Part shown: piece after piece, positions 15,918 to 23,602 of the stretch
Position numbering within the stretch: position 1 is the first letter of the stretch
Layout of the letters: each line of letters starts with the position of its first letter
Assembly (NCBI RefSeq): GCF_014650595.1
Contig: NZ_BMVG01000005.1
Location: 248,001-312,000, forward strand
Direction: 5' to 3'
DNA from: Streptomyces alanosinicus
GTDB lineage: Bacteria; Actinomycetota; Actinomycetes; Streptomycetales; Streptomycetaceae
DNA: 64,000 nucleotides
Notes under the pieces: model-generated
Databases searched by the model: none
The model's input: the letters and a program-made list of their open reading frames with translations, nothing else
What the model was told of the DNA's origin: nothing
Translations under genes and position numbers: made by a program

Positions 15918-16961
15918 GTGACCGTCGTCTGGATCAACGGCGCGTTCGGTGCGGGGAAGACCACCACCGCACGGGAACTGATCGAACTGATCCCGAACAG
16001 CACGCTCTTCGACCCCGAGATCATCGGCGGAGAGCTCACGCAGCTGCTGCCGGCCAAGCGCCTCGCCGAGGTCGGCGACTTCCAGGACCTGCCGATCTGG
16101 CGCCGGCTGGTGGTCGACACGGCGGCCGCGATGCTCGCCGAGCTGGGCGGGACCCTCGTGGTGCCCATGACCCTGCTCCGCCAGGAGCACCGCGACGAGA
16201 TCTTCGGCGGCCTCGCCGCCCGCAGGATCCCGGTGCACCATCTGCTGCTCGCTCCGGCTGAAACGATCCTGCGTGCGCGGATAGCCGGCCGGGAGATACC
16301 GCCGGATCTACCCGACGGCGAGATACGGCAACGGCAGTGGGCCTACGACCACATCGAGCCCTACCGCGCCGCCCTCGCCTCCTGGCTCACCGCCGACGCC
16401 CACCTCGTGGACACCAGTGCCCTCACGCCGTACGCCACCGCCGTCCGCATCGCCGACGCCGTCGGCACCGGTGCCGTGGCGCCCTGCGACATCGTGCAGA
16501 CGCCCGAGCCGACCGCCGAGACCCTCGCCGCCGGGGTGCTGCTCTTCGACGAGCAGGACCGGGTGCTGCTCGTGGACCCCACCTACAAGCCGGGCTGGGA
16601 GTTCCCCGGCGGTGTGGTGGAGCGCGGTGAGGCGCCGGCCCGGGCCGGGATGCGCGAGGTCGCCGAGGAGACCGGGATACGGCTGGGAGAGGTGCCCCGG
16701 CTGCTCGTCGTCGACTGGGAACGGCCGGTGCCGCCCGGCTTCGGCGGGCTGCGGCTGCTGTTCGACGGCGGCCGGCTGGAGTCCGGCGAGGCGTCCCGGG
16801 TGCTGCTGCCGGGACCGGAGCTGCGCGACTGGCGTTTCGCCACCGAACAGGAGGCCGCCGGGATGCTGCCGCCGGTCCGCTACGAGCGGCTGCGCTGGGC
16901 GCTGCGCGCCCGCGAGCGCGGGACCGCCCTGTATCTGGAGGCCGGAATACCGGTGGGCTGA
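15918..16961 (+). CDS. P-loop kinase-like / NUDIX hydrolase fusion protein
   Basis: A 347-residue two-domain protein. Residues 1-180 are a small-molecule P-loop kinase or nucleotide-binding domain: WINGAFGAGKTTTARELIELI is a Walker A, followed by FDPEIIGG, LVVPMTLLRQEH and WAYDHIEPYRAAL, similar to AAA_18/TmrB-like ATP-binding proteins. Residues 195-347 are a NUDIX domain with a full box: GGVVERGEAPARAGMREV running into AEETGI (G-x5-E-x7-REVxEExGI). The GTG at 15918 follows AGAGGGGGAG. The fusion suggests that one substrate is both phosphorylated and hydrolysed, or that ATP binding controls the hydrolase; neither is known. The last codons form the first unit of a 23-bp tandem repeat. Confidence 0.88.
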   Translation: MTVVWINGAFGAGKTTTARELIELIPNSTLFDPEIIGGELTQLLPAKRLAEVGDFQDLPIWRRLVVDTAAAMLAELGGTLVVPMTLLRQEHRDEIFGGLAARRIPVHHLLLAPAETILRARIAGREIPPDLPDGEIRQRQWAYDHIEPYRAALASWLTADAHLVDTSALTPYATAVRIADAVGTGAVAPCDIVQTPEPTAETLAAGVLLFDEQDRVLLVDPTYKPGWEFPGGVVERGEAPARAGMREVAEETGIRLGEVPRLLVVDWERPVPPGFGGLRLLFDGGRLESGEASRVLLPGPELRDWRFATEQEAAGMLPPVRYERLRWALRARERGTALYLEAGIPVG

Positions 16962-17030
16962 CGGCCGGATGACCGGTGGGCTGACGGTCGGATGACCGGT
17001 GGGCTGACGGTCGGATGACCGTTGGGCTGA
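16952..17030 (+). repeat. 23-bp tandem repeat, three copies plus a partial, across the stop codon
   Basis: Units at 16952-16974, 16975-16997 and 16998-17020 read GGTGGGCTGACGG-(C/T)-CGGATGACC, and a partial unit GTTGGGCTGA follows at 17021-17030. Units 2 and 3 are identical; unit 1 differs by one base. The stop codon of the kinase-NUDIX gene (TGA) lies inside unit 1, so the array looks like a local duplication of the gene's 3' end. Confidence 0.85.
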
Positions 17031-17213
17031 GCCGTCCGGCCCGTGCCTCGGCGCCGCTCAGCGCGGTGGACTCGCCCGCGCCGCCCACGTCGTCTTCTTG
17101 GAGGCAGTGGGCCTCCTGGAAGTGGGTGAGCACGATCCCGTACGTCCCCCGGCGCCGACCGCAGGCGGCGCCCCCGCCCCATGGGCGAGGGTGCCGCCGA
17201 CGGCAGAAGGGGC
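17031..17213. other. Intergenic segment without a supported gene
   Basis: This stretch between two convergent genes shows no frame with credible codon use and a ribosome binding site. GGAGGC and GCCTCC around 17099-17115 (loop AGTGG) form a short hairpin that might help end transcription. Confidence 0.4.
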
Positions 17214-18569
17214 TCAGCCCGCCGCGTAGTTGCGCAGGAACAGCGCCTCGGCGACCGACAGCCGCTCCAGCTCCTCGGGGGACACGCTCTCGTCGACCGC
17301 GTGGATCTGGGCCTCCGGCTCGCTCAGGCCGATGAGCAGGATCTCCGCCTGCGGGTACAGGCCGGCGAGGGTGTTGCACAGCGGGATGGAGCCGCCCTGG
17401 CCGGCGTACTGCATGCTCTCGCCGGGGTAGGCGACCGCCATCGCGTCGGCCATCGCCTGGTAGGCCGGGCTGGAGGTGTCGGCCCGGAAGGGCTGGCCCT
17501 GGCCGATCTGCTCCGTGGTGACCCGGGCGTCCCAGGGGGTGTGCGCCTCGACGTGCGCCTGGAGCAGCTTGGCCGCCTCCGCCGCGTCGACGCCCGGCGG
17601 GACCCGCAGGCTGATCAGGGCGCGGGCGCTCGACTGGACGGAGGGGGTGGCACCGACGACCGGCGGGCAGTCGATGCCGAGGACGGTGACCGCCGGGCGG
17701 GCCCAGATACGGTCGGCGACCGAGCCGGCGCCGATCAGGCCGACCCCGTCGAGCACCTTGGCGTCGCCGCGGAACTGCTCCTCGGTGTACTCAAGGCCCT
17801 CCCAGCGCGCGTCGGAGTGCAGGCCGTCGACCGTGGTGGAGCCGTCCTCGGCGCGCAGCGAGTCCAGCACCCGGATCAGCGCGGCCAGCGCGTCCGGGGC
17901 GGCACCGCCGAACTGGCCGGAGTGCAGATTGCCCGCGAGGGTGTCGACCGTCACGCGGACCAGGGTCATACCGCGCAGCGTGGTGGTCACCGTCGGCAGA
18001 CCGACGCGGAAGTTGCCCGCGTCGCCGATCACGATGGTGTCCGCGGCCAGCAGCTCCGGGTGCTCCTCGGCGTACCGCTCCAGGCCGCCCGTGCCCTGCT
18101 CCTCCGAGCCCTCGACGATCACCTTGACGTTGACCGGGACGCCGCCGTTCGCCTTCAGGGCGCGCAGCGCCAGCAGGTGCATGAGGACGCCGCCCTTGCA
18201 GTCGGCGCTCCCGCGGCCGTACCAGCGGCCGTCGCGCTCGGTCAGCTCGAACGCCGGGGTGGTCCAGGCGGCCTCGTCCAGCGGCGGCTGCACGTCGTAG
18301 TGCGCGTAGAGGAGAACCGTTTTCGCGCCCTCAGGGCCCGGCAGGTAGCCGTAGACGGACTGGGTGCCGTCCGGGGTGTCCAACAGCGCCACGTCGACGA
18401 ATCCCTCGGCGCGCAGGGCGTCGGCGATCCAGTTGGCGGCCGCCTCGCTCTCGCTCTTCGGGAACTGCGCGAAGTCCGCCACCGACCTGAAGGCGACCAG
18501 TTCGGTCAGCTCCGCCTTGGCCCGTGGCAGCAGCGAGGCGACGGTCTCGGCGACCGGATTCGACGACAT
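17214..18569 (-). CDS. M20-family dipeptidase
   Basis: A zinc metallopeptidase of the M20/M25/M40 group, 451 residues, cytosolic, which cleaves dipeptides or removes acyl groups. Metal and catalytic motifs are all visible: YAHYDVQPP (His-x-Asp), WYGRGSADCKGG (bridging Asp), the general base pair in EGSEEQGT and metal ligands further on (IGDAGNFR, and near the end the GGSIPLC loop and LLIGLSEPEAQIHAVDESV with the last His). A dimerisation domain with LHSGQFGGAAPDAL lies in the middle. The ATG at 18569 is placed seven bases after GAGGAG. It looks complete and is transcribed singly, convergent with the NUDIX fusion gene. Confidence 0.93.
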   Translation of the reverse strand: MSSNPVAETVASLLPRAKAELTELVAFRSVADFAQFPKSESEAAANWIADALRAEGFVDVALLDTPDGTQSVYGYLPGPEGAKTVLLYAHYDVQPPLDEAAWTTPAFELTERDGRWYGRGSADCKGGVLMHLLALRALKANGGVPVNVKVIVEGSEEQGTGGLERYAEEHPELLAADTIVIGDAGNFRVGLPTVTTTLRGMTLVRVTVDTLAGNLHSGQFGGAAPDALAALIRVLDSLRAEDGSTTVDGLHSDARWEGLEYTEEQFRGDAKVLDGVGLIGAGSVADRIWARPAVTVLGIDCPPVVGATPSVQSSARALISLRVPPGVDAAEAAKLLQAHVEAHTPWDARVTTEQIGQGQPFRADTSSPAYQAMADAMAVAYPGESMQYAGQGGSIPLCNTLAGLYPQAEILLIGLSEPEAQIHAVDESVSPEELERLSVAEALFLRNYAAG

Positions 18570-18700
18570 GGGCACGCTCCTCGTGGGTGCGACGTTGTAC
18601 CGGGTGATAGCCCCGATACTCCCACAGTGGCCTGCGACGACGGCCGCCGTAGGATGCGAGGGACACTACGGCAGCGGCTTGATCGGAGCAGTAGACCATC

Positions 18701-19942
18701 GTGAGCGGCGAGAACTCTTCGGCGGACGACGTGCAGCGGGTGTGGGACGTCGTCGTGGTGGGCGCGGGACCCGCGGGGGCCTCGGCCGCCTATGCGGCCG
18801 CGGTCGCGGGACGGCGCGTGCTGTTGCTGGAGAAAGCCGAGTTGCCCCGCTACAAGACCTGCGGCGGCGGCATCATCGGCCCCTCGCGCGACGCGCTGCC
18901 CCCCGGCTTCGAGCTCCCCTTCCGCGACCGGGTGCACGCGGTCACCTTCTCGAACAACGGCCGCTTCACCCGCACCCGCCGCTCCAAGCAGATGCTGTTC
19001 GGGCTGATCAACCGGCCCGAGTTCGACCAGCAGCTGGTCGAGCACGCCCAGAAGGCCGGCGCCGAACTGCGGACGGGTGTCACGGTGCAGCGGGTCGAGC
19101 AGCACGGCTCGGCGGTCACCGACCGGCGCACGGTGGCCGTCGTCCTGCAGGGCGGCGAGACGGTGCTGGCCCGCGCCGTCGTCGGCGCCGACGGCAGCGC
19201 CAGCCGCATAGGAGCCCATGTCGGCGTGAAGCTGGACCAGGTGGACCTCGGCCTGGAGGCGGAGATCCCGGTCCCGGAGTCGGTCGCCGAGGACTGGAAG
19301 GGCCGGGTCCTCATCGACTGGGGCCCGATGCCCGGCAGTTACGGCTGGGTGTTCCCCAAGGGCGACACGCTGACGGTCGGTGTGATCTCCGCGCGCGGTG
19401 AAGGGGCTGCCACCAAGCGGTACTTGGAGGACTTCATCGCCCGGCTCGGCCTGTCCGGCTTCGAGCCGGCCGTCTCCTCCGGTCATCTGACCCGCTGCCG
19501 CGCCGACGACTCGCCCCTGTCCCGGGGCCGGGTGCTGGTCTGTGGTGACGCGGCCGGGCTGCTGGAGCCGTGGACCCGCGAGGGCATCTCGTTCGCGCTG
19601 CGGTCGGGGCGGCTCGCGGGGGAGTGGGCGGTGCGCATCGCCGAGGCCCACGACGCGGTCGACACCCGCCGCCAGGCCCTGAACTACGCGTTCGCGATCA
19701 AGGCCGGTCTCGGCGTCGAGATGAGCGTCGGCAAGCGGATGCTGGCCGCGTTCGAGAAGCGTCCCGGCCTCTTCCACGCGGCCCTCACCGGGTTCCGCCC
19801 GGCATGGAAGGCGTTCCGGGACATCACCCAGGGGTCGTCCTCGCTGGGCGAGATGGTCCGCTCCCGCCCGATCGCCCAGCGTGCCCTGACCGCCCTGGAC
19901 CGGGGGCAGTCCGTCCCGGCGGAGGAGTCCGTCAGCTCGTGA
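18701..19942 (+). CDS. Geranylgeranyl-reductase-family FAD-dependent oxidoreductase
   Basis: A 413-residue flavoprotein of the geranylgeranyl reductase/digeranylgeranylglycerophospholipid reductase group, which reduces isoprenoid double bonds, or a related oxidoreductase. FAD-binding motifs: DVVVVGAGPAGASAAYAAA with the distal Glu in LLLEKAE, the GGR-type RYKTCGGGIIGPSRD, AVVGADGSASRIG and CGDAAGLLEPWTREGISFALRSG. The GTG at 18701 follows GGAG at about 12 bases, a weak site. Members of this group often reduce menaquinone or carotenoid side chains in Streptomyces, but no isoprenoid gene is adjacent and the substrate stays open. Its 3' end overlaps the convergent deazaflavin-type gene by 11 bases. 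Confidence 0.88.
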   Translation: MSGENSSADDVQRVWDVVVVGAGPAGASAAYAAAVAGRRVLLLEKAELPRYKTCGGGIIGPSRDALPPGFELPFRDRVHAVTFSNNGRFTRTRRSKQMLFGLINRPEFDQQLVEHAQKAGAELRTGVTVQRVEQHGSAVTDRRTVAVVLQGGETVLARAVVGADGSASRIGAHVGVKLDQVDLGLEAEIPVPESVAEDWKGRVLIDWGPMPGSYGWVFPKGDTLTVGVISARGEGAATKRYLEDFIARLGLSGFEPAVSSGHLTRCRADDSPLSRGRVLVCGDAAGLLEPWTREGISFALRSGRLAGEWAVRIAEAHDAVDTRRQALNYAFAIKAGLGVEMSVGKRMLAAFEKRPGLFHAALTGFRPAWKAFRDITQGSSSLGEMVRSRPIAQRALTALDRGQSVPAEESVSS

Positions 19943-20393
19943 CGGTGATCCGGAAGACCGGGTGGTCGCCGGCGCAGGCGATGATCTCCGCGTCGGAGGA
20001 CTTGGCGGTCACCCCGGCGAAGTACTGGTTGACCTCCCAGCCCCACTTCTCCAGATAGGTCCGCAGCACGGGGAGCTTCTCGGCGTCGGGAAGCTCCGCC
20101 ACGGTGAAGGCGCGCACCCTGCGGCCCACGCGCAGCTCGCCGCCGCCGGCGACCCGCATGTTGCGCACCCACTGCGAGTGGCCGCGCGCCGAGATGAGGT
20201 ACTGCCCGCCGTCGTAGGTGTGCGGGTTGACCGGGATGCGCTGCATCTGGCCGCTCTTGCGGCCCCGCACGGACATCTCCGCGGTGCCCGCGAGGCTGAC
20301 GCCGTGCCGGGCGAGCCAGCCGATGACGCTGTTCAGCCGCACGTTCATCGGGCTGCCCTTGAGGTAGTACGGCGAAGAGGAAGACGACGACAT
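19932..20393 (-). CDS. Nitroreductase-family deazaflavin (F420)-dependent oxidoreductase
   Basis: A 153-residue split-barrel protein of the DDN/FDOR-A type, which uses coenzyme F420H2 for reductions. Typical blocks are MSVRGRKSGQMQRIPVNPHTYDGG (binding the F420 phosphate side), YLISARGHSQWVRNMRVAGGGELRVGRR and the closing DHPVFRITVTS. The short polar Ser stretch at the N-terminus (MSSSSSSPYYLKGSP) is normal for the family, where the N-terminus can touch the membrane. It is divergent from a TetR gene and several palindromes fill the space between, so the TetR protein probably controls it. Substrate unknown: quinone or xenobiotic reduction are the usual roles. Confidence 0.9.
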   Translation of the reverse strand: MSSSSSSPYYLKGSPMNVRLNSVIGWLARHGVSLAGTAEMSVRGRKSGQMQRIPVNPHTYDGGQYLISARGHSQWVRNMRVAGGGELRVGRRVRAFTVAELPDAEKLPVLRTYLEKWGWEVNQYFAGVTAKSSDAEIIACAGDHPVFRITVTS

Positions 20394-20412
20394 GGTGACC
20401 CCCACGGCTTGG

Positions 20413-20427
20413 GAGAGCAGTGCTCTC
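20413..20427. promoter_or_regulatory. Perfect palindrome (TetR operator candidate)
   Basis: GAGAGCAGTGCTCTC is a perfect 7-bp inverted repeat around one base. It lies 20 bases upstream of the deazaflavin-type gene's start, between that gene and the divergent TetR gene, where a repressor would block the promoter. Confidence 0.65.
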
Positions 20428-20465
20428 GGACGACTCCAGTGTGGGGCAGGCCGGTGCGCGAATGC

Positions 20466-20482
20466 AAGAGCGGTGCTCTCTT
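20466..20482. promoter_or_regulatory. Second copy of the palindrome near the TetR gene
   Basis: AAGAGCGGTGCTCTCTT repeats the AGAGC/GCTCT arms of the site at 20413-20427, and a further GCACCGCTCTCC half-site follows at 20489-20500. The paired spacing supports autoregulation by the TetR protein that starts at 20520. Confidence 0.6.
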
Positions 20483-20519
20483 TTGTGTGCACCGCTCTCC
20501 CTCGTGGCAGACTGCCGGT

Positions 20520-21206
20520 ATGAGCACCCCCCAGGGCGCCCGGGCACGGGCCAGGACCGAAGTCACCGTCGCCATCAAGGAAGCGGCCCGCAGACAGCTG
20601 GCCGAGGAGGGCGCGGCGAAGCTCTCGCTGCGCGCCGTCGCCCGCGAGCTGGGCATGGTCTCGTCGGCCGTGTACCGCTACTTCCCCAGCCGCGACGAGC
20701 TGCTGACCGCCCTGATCATCGACGCCTACGACTCCCTCGGCGAGGCCGCCGAGAAGGCCCGCGACACCGACCCGGGCGCTGCTCCCGTGCCGCGCTGGAC
20801 GGCCGTGTGCGAGGCGGTGCGCGGCTGGGCGCTCACCCACCCCCATGAGTACGCCCTGATCTACGGCTCGCCCGTGCCCGGCTACTCCGCCCCCGAGACC
20901 ACGATCAGGGCCGCGGCCCGCGTCGGCCTGGTCCTCATCGGCATCGTCCGCGACGCCCACGAGGGGCCCGGCCTCGCCACGCTGCCCCTGCCCGCCGCAC
21001 TGCGCCCCGAGGGCGAGCGCATGGCCGCCGACTTCGCCTCCGGCCTGCCCGCCGAGGTGGCCGTGGCGCTGACGGCGGCCTGGGCGCAGCTGTTCGGGCT
21101 GGTGGGCTTCGAGCTGTTCGGCCAGTTCCACAAAGTGGTGGAGGACAGGGAAGCCTTCTTCCGCCACGCGGTCACGGGGCTGGCACACGGCGTGGGCCTG
21201 CGATAG
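20520..21206 (+). CDS. TetR/AcrR-family transcriptional regulator
   Basis: A 228-residue repressor. The N-terminal helix-turn-helix is complete: EVTVAIKEAARRQLAEEGAAKLSLRAVARELGMVSSAVYRYFPSRDELLTALI. The C-terminal ligand domain has the WHG-like segments of the TetR_C_13 type (RGWALTHPHEYALIYGSPVPGYSAPE). No Shine-Dalgarno sequence precedes the ATG at 20520; a CAGACT hexamer lies six bases before it, so the mRNA may be leaderless. The two palindromes between this gene and the divergent deazaflavin-type gene are its probable operators. Confidence 0.92.
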   Translation: MSTPQGARARARTEVTVAIKEAARRQLAEEGAAKLSLRAVARELGMVSSAVYRYFPSRDELLTALIIDAYDSLGEAAEKARDTDPGAAPVPRWTAVCEAVRGWALTHPHEYALIYGSPVPGYSAPETTIRAAARVGLVLIGIVRDAHEGPGLATLPLPAALRPEGERMAADFASGLPAEVAVALTAAWAQLFGLVGFELFGQFHKVVEDREAFFRHAVTGLAHGVGLR

Positions 21207-21394
21207 GCGCACGGCCGACGGGCCTCCACGCCGACTCCTGTGCCGGTCCTGCGCTGTCTTCCCTGCCGGCCCGCACCGGCCTCGCGCCGACTCCCGTGCC
21301 GGCCCCGACCGGGTGTCGTACTTCCCGGGGAGTACGAGTGATCACCTCGTCCGGCTGACGTCGTCCCGTGTCGTCGGCGTCTAGCGTGGCGGTC

Positions 21395-22624
21395 ATGGAA
21401 GAGCAGCGCGCCCCCGCGCACCGGTGGCGGTACGGGCCTTGGTGGCACGGCGCCCCGGACGGGGACGGGGACGGGGCGGAGCCGGGCCGTGCCCGCCGCC
21501 GGCCCTGGCGCTCCACCGTGCTGGTCACCGCGTTCGTGCTGGTCGGCAGCAACTTCGCGGCGCACAGCCAGCATCTGCGCGTCCCGCTGGACGTGACCGC
21601 GCGCGTGCTGCTGCTCCTCGCCTCGGTCCTGCTGCTGTGGCGGCACCGGTACCCGGTGGCCGTGGCCTTCGGCACCGCGACGGTGACCCTCGGCTATCTG
21701 GCCGCCGGCTACCCCTACGGGCCGGTCCTGCTGACCGTCGCCGTCGGCTGTTTCAGCGCGGTCGTCGCCGGTCACCGGCGGGCCGCCTGGGCCGCCGTCG
21801 GCCTGTTGTGGGCCGGGCACGCGCTGATAGCCCTCTGGCTCTACCGCTGGCTCCCGCCCTCGGGGGACCGGCGCGCGAGCCTCACCCAGGAGACCGTCAT
21901 CGCCACCTGGGTGCTGGCGATCGTCGCCCTGTCCGAACTGGGCCGGGTGCGGCGCGAACAGTGGGCACGGGAGCGCGCCGACCGGACGCAGGCGGCACGG
22001 CGCCGCGCGGACGAGGAACGGCTGCGGATCGCCCGCGAGTTGCACGACGTCCTCGCGCACAGCATCTCCGTCATCAATGTCCAGGCCGGCATGGGGCTCG
22101 CGCTGCTCGACAGCGATCCCGAGCAGGCGCGGGCCGCGCTCACCACGATCAAGGCCGCCAGTAAGGAGGCGCTCGGCGAGGTGCGCCAGGTCCTCGACAC
22201 GCTGCGCACCACCGGTGCCGCGCCGCGCGCCCCCGCCCCCGGCCTGGACCGGCTCCCCGAACTGGTGGAGCAGGCCGCCGCGGCCGGGCTGACCGTGCGG
22301 ATCGAGGGCGAGCCGCCGCACCTGCCCCCGGGCGCCGACCTCGCCGCCTTCCGTATCGTGCAGGAGGCCCTGACCAACGTCGTACGGCACTCCGGATCGC
22401 GGCAGGCGTGTGTACGGTTCGTCCACGACGGGGACACACTGCGGCTGCGCATCGACGACGACGGGCCGGCCACCGGCGCCGACGCCGGGGGCAGCGGGAA
22501 CGGACTGGCCGGCATGCGGGAGCGGGCGGCCGCGCTCGGTGGCACCATCGAGGCCGGACCGCGCCCCGAGGGCGGCTTCCGGGTGCTCGCCGTACTGCCG
22601 TCGCACACCAGGGAGGACCAGTGA
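21395..22624 (+). CDS. Two-component sensor histidine kinase (NarL/DesK type)
   Basis: A 409-residue membrane kinase. Residues about 40-180 hold four to five membrane segments (STVLVTAFVLVGSNF, VLLLLASVLLLW, AAVGLLWAGHALIALWLY and others). A HisKA_3 dimerisation domain with the phospho-acceptor His in IARELHDVLAHSISV and a HATPase domain (FRIVQEALTNVVRHS, RIDDDGPATG, GNGLAGMRERAAALGG) follow. A short loop-only outer part suggests it senses membrane or intracellular signals. The ATG at 21395 has no ribosome binding site but a TAGCGT lies seven bases upstream, so leaderless initiation is likely. The stop overlaps the response regulator start (GTGA). Confidence 0.95.
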   Translation: MEEQRAPAHRWRYGPWWHGAPDGDGDGAEPGRARRRPWRSTVLVTAFVLVGSNFAAHSQHLRVPLDVTARVLLLLASVLLLWRHRYPVAVAFGTATVTLGYLAAGYPYGPVLLTVAVGCFSAVVAGHRRAAWAAVGLLWAGHALIALWLYRWLPPSGDRRASLTQETVIATWVLAIVALSELGRVRREQWARERADRTQAARRRADEERLRIARELHDVLAHSISVINVQAGMGLALLDSDPEQARAALTTIKAASKEALGEVRQVLDTLRTTGAAPRAPAPGLDRLPELVEQAAAAGLTVRIEGEPPHLPPGADLAAFRIVQEALTNVVRHSGSRQACVRFVHDGDTLRLRIDDDGPATGADAGGSGNGLAGMRERAAALGGTIEAGPRPEGGFRVLAVLPSHTREDQ

Positions 22625-23286
22625 TCCGGGTACTGCTCGCCGACGACCAGTCGCTGGTGCGGGCCGGTTTCAGGGCGTTGCTCGACGCCCAGCCGGACAT
22701 CGAGGTGGCCGGGGAGGCCGCCGACGGTGAGGAGGCGCTGCGCCAGGTGCGCGAACTGCGGCCGGACGTCGTTCTGATGGACATCCGTATGCCCGTGCGG
22801 GACGGTCTCGCCGCGACCCGGCGCATCACCGGCGACGCGGAGCTGAAGGACGTGAAGGTGGTCATGCTCACCACCTTCGAACTCGACGAGTACGTCTTCG
22901 AGGCGATCCGTTCGGGCGCCTCCGGTTTCCTGGTCAAGGACACCGAGCCGGCCGAACTCCTGCGTGCGGTACGGGCGGTGGTCCAGGGTGATGCACTGCT
23001 GTCGCCGGGTGTCACCCGCCGGCTGATCGCCGAGTTCGCGGCCCGCTCCAAGGAACCCGCTGCGGCGGACGCCCTCGCCCGGCTCACCGAGCGGGAACGG
23101 GAGGTGATGGCGCTGGTCGGCATCGGCCTGTCCAACGAGGAGATCGCCCGCCGGCTGGTGGTCAGCCCGCTCACCGCCAAGACCCATGTGAGCCGCACGA
23201 TGGTGAAGCTGGGCGCGCGGGACCGGGCCCAACTCGTCGTGCTGGCCTATGAGTCGGGGTTGGTGCGGCCCGGCTGGCTGGGCTGA
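22621..23286 (+). CDS. NarL-family response regulator
   Basis: The 221-residue cytosolic partner of the upstream kinase. The receiver domain has the acidic pair in VLLADDQSLV, the phospho-acceptor Asp in DVVLMDIRMP, Thr in MLTTFE and Lys in FLVKDTEP. The C-terminal LuxR-type helix-turn-helix is LTEREREVMALVGIGLSNEEIARRLVVSPLTAKTHVSRTMVKL. GTG start at 22621 overlaps the kinase stop by four bases. Its 3' end overlaps the convergent small membrane protein gene by 40 bases. Targets are not evident; no transporter or obvious regulon gene follows. Confidence 0.95.
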   Translation: MIRVLLADDQSLVRAGFRALLDAQPDIEVAGEAADGEEALRQVRELRPDVVLMDIRMPVRDGLAATRRITGDAELKDVKVVMLTTFELDEYVFEAIRSGASGFLVKDTEPAELLRAVRAVVQGDALLSPGVTRRLIAEFAARSKEPAAADALARLTEREREVMALVGIGLSNEEIARRLVVSPLTAKTHVSRTMVKLGARDRAQLVVLAYESGLVRPGWLG

Positions 23287-23531
23287 GCCGTCCGCCGGAA
23301 GCGCACCAGCACGCCCACCACCCGGGCCACGAACACGATCGGCGCGACCGCCATACCGAGCCGCAACAGGGTCTTGGACAGCAGGTGCGGCAGTTCGAAG
23401 AGGAACGCGGGTCCGGCCACGGCCCCGAACACCACCGCCGCCGCGAAGGCCGCGCTCACCAGCGCGTAGCCGATCTCGACCGTCGCCGCGTCCTGTTGGG
23501 CTTTGGTACGGCGTCCCCCGTATGCATGCAT
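23247..23531 (-). CDS. Small two-TM membrane protein (DUF6332-like)
   Basis: A 94-residue membrane protein with a short basic N-terminus (MHAYGGRRTKAQQDAATVEIG) and two hydrophobic segments (YALVSAAFAAAVVFGAVAG and LGMAVAPIVFVARVVGVLV), ending in a basic/polar tail. The pattern matches a small family found throughout Streptomyces and labelled DUF6332; the role is unknown. GGGGAA lies a few bases before the ATG. It overlaps the end of the response regulator gene on the other strand by 40 bases, so transcription of one could affect the other. Confidence 0.7.
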   Translation of the reverse strand: MHAYGGRRTKAQQDAATVEIGYALVSAAFAAAVVFGAVAGPAFLFELPHLLSKTLLRLGMAVAPIVFVARVVGVLVRFRRTAQPSQPGRTNPDS

Positions 23532-23602
23532 TTCCCCAGCCTCACAGACGCGCGCCCGGCGGAGCAACCAGCCCCGCCGGGCGCACCTGCGGAGGCTTCC
23601 CC

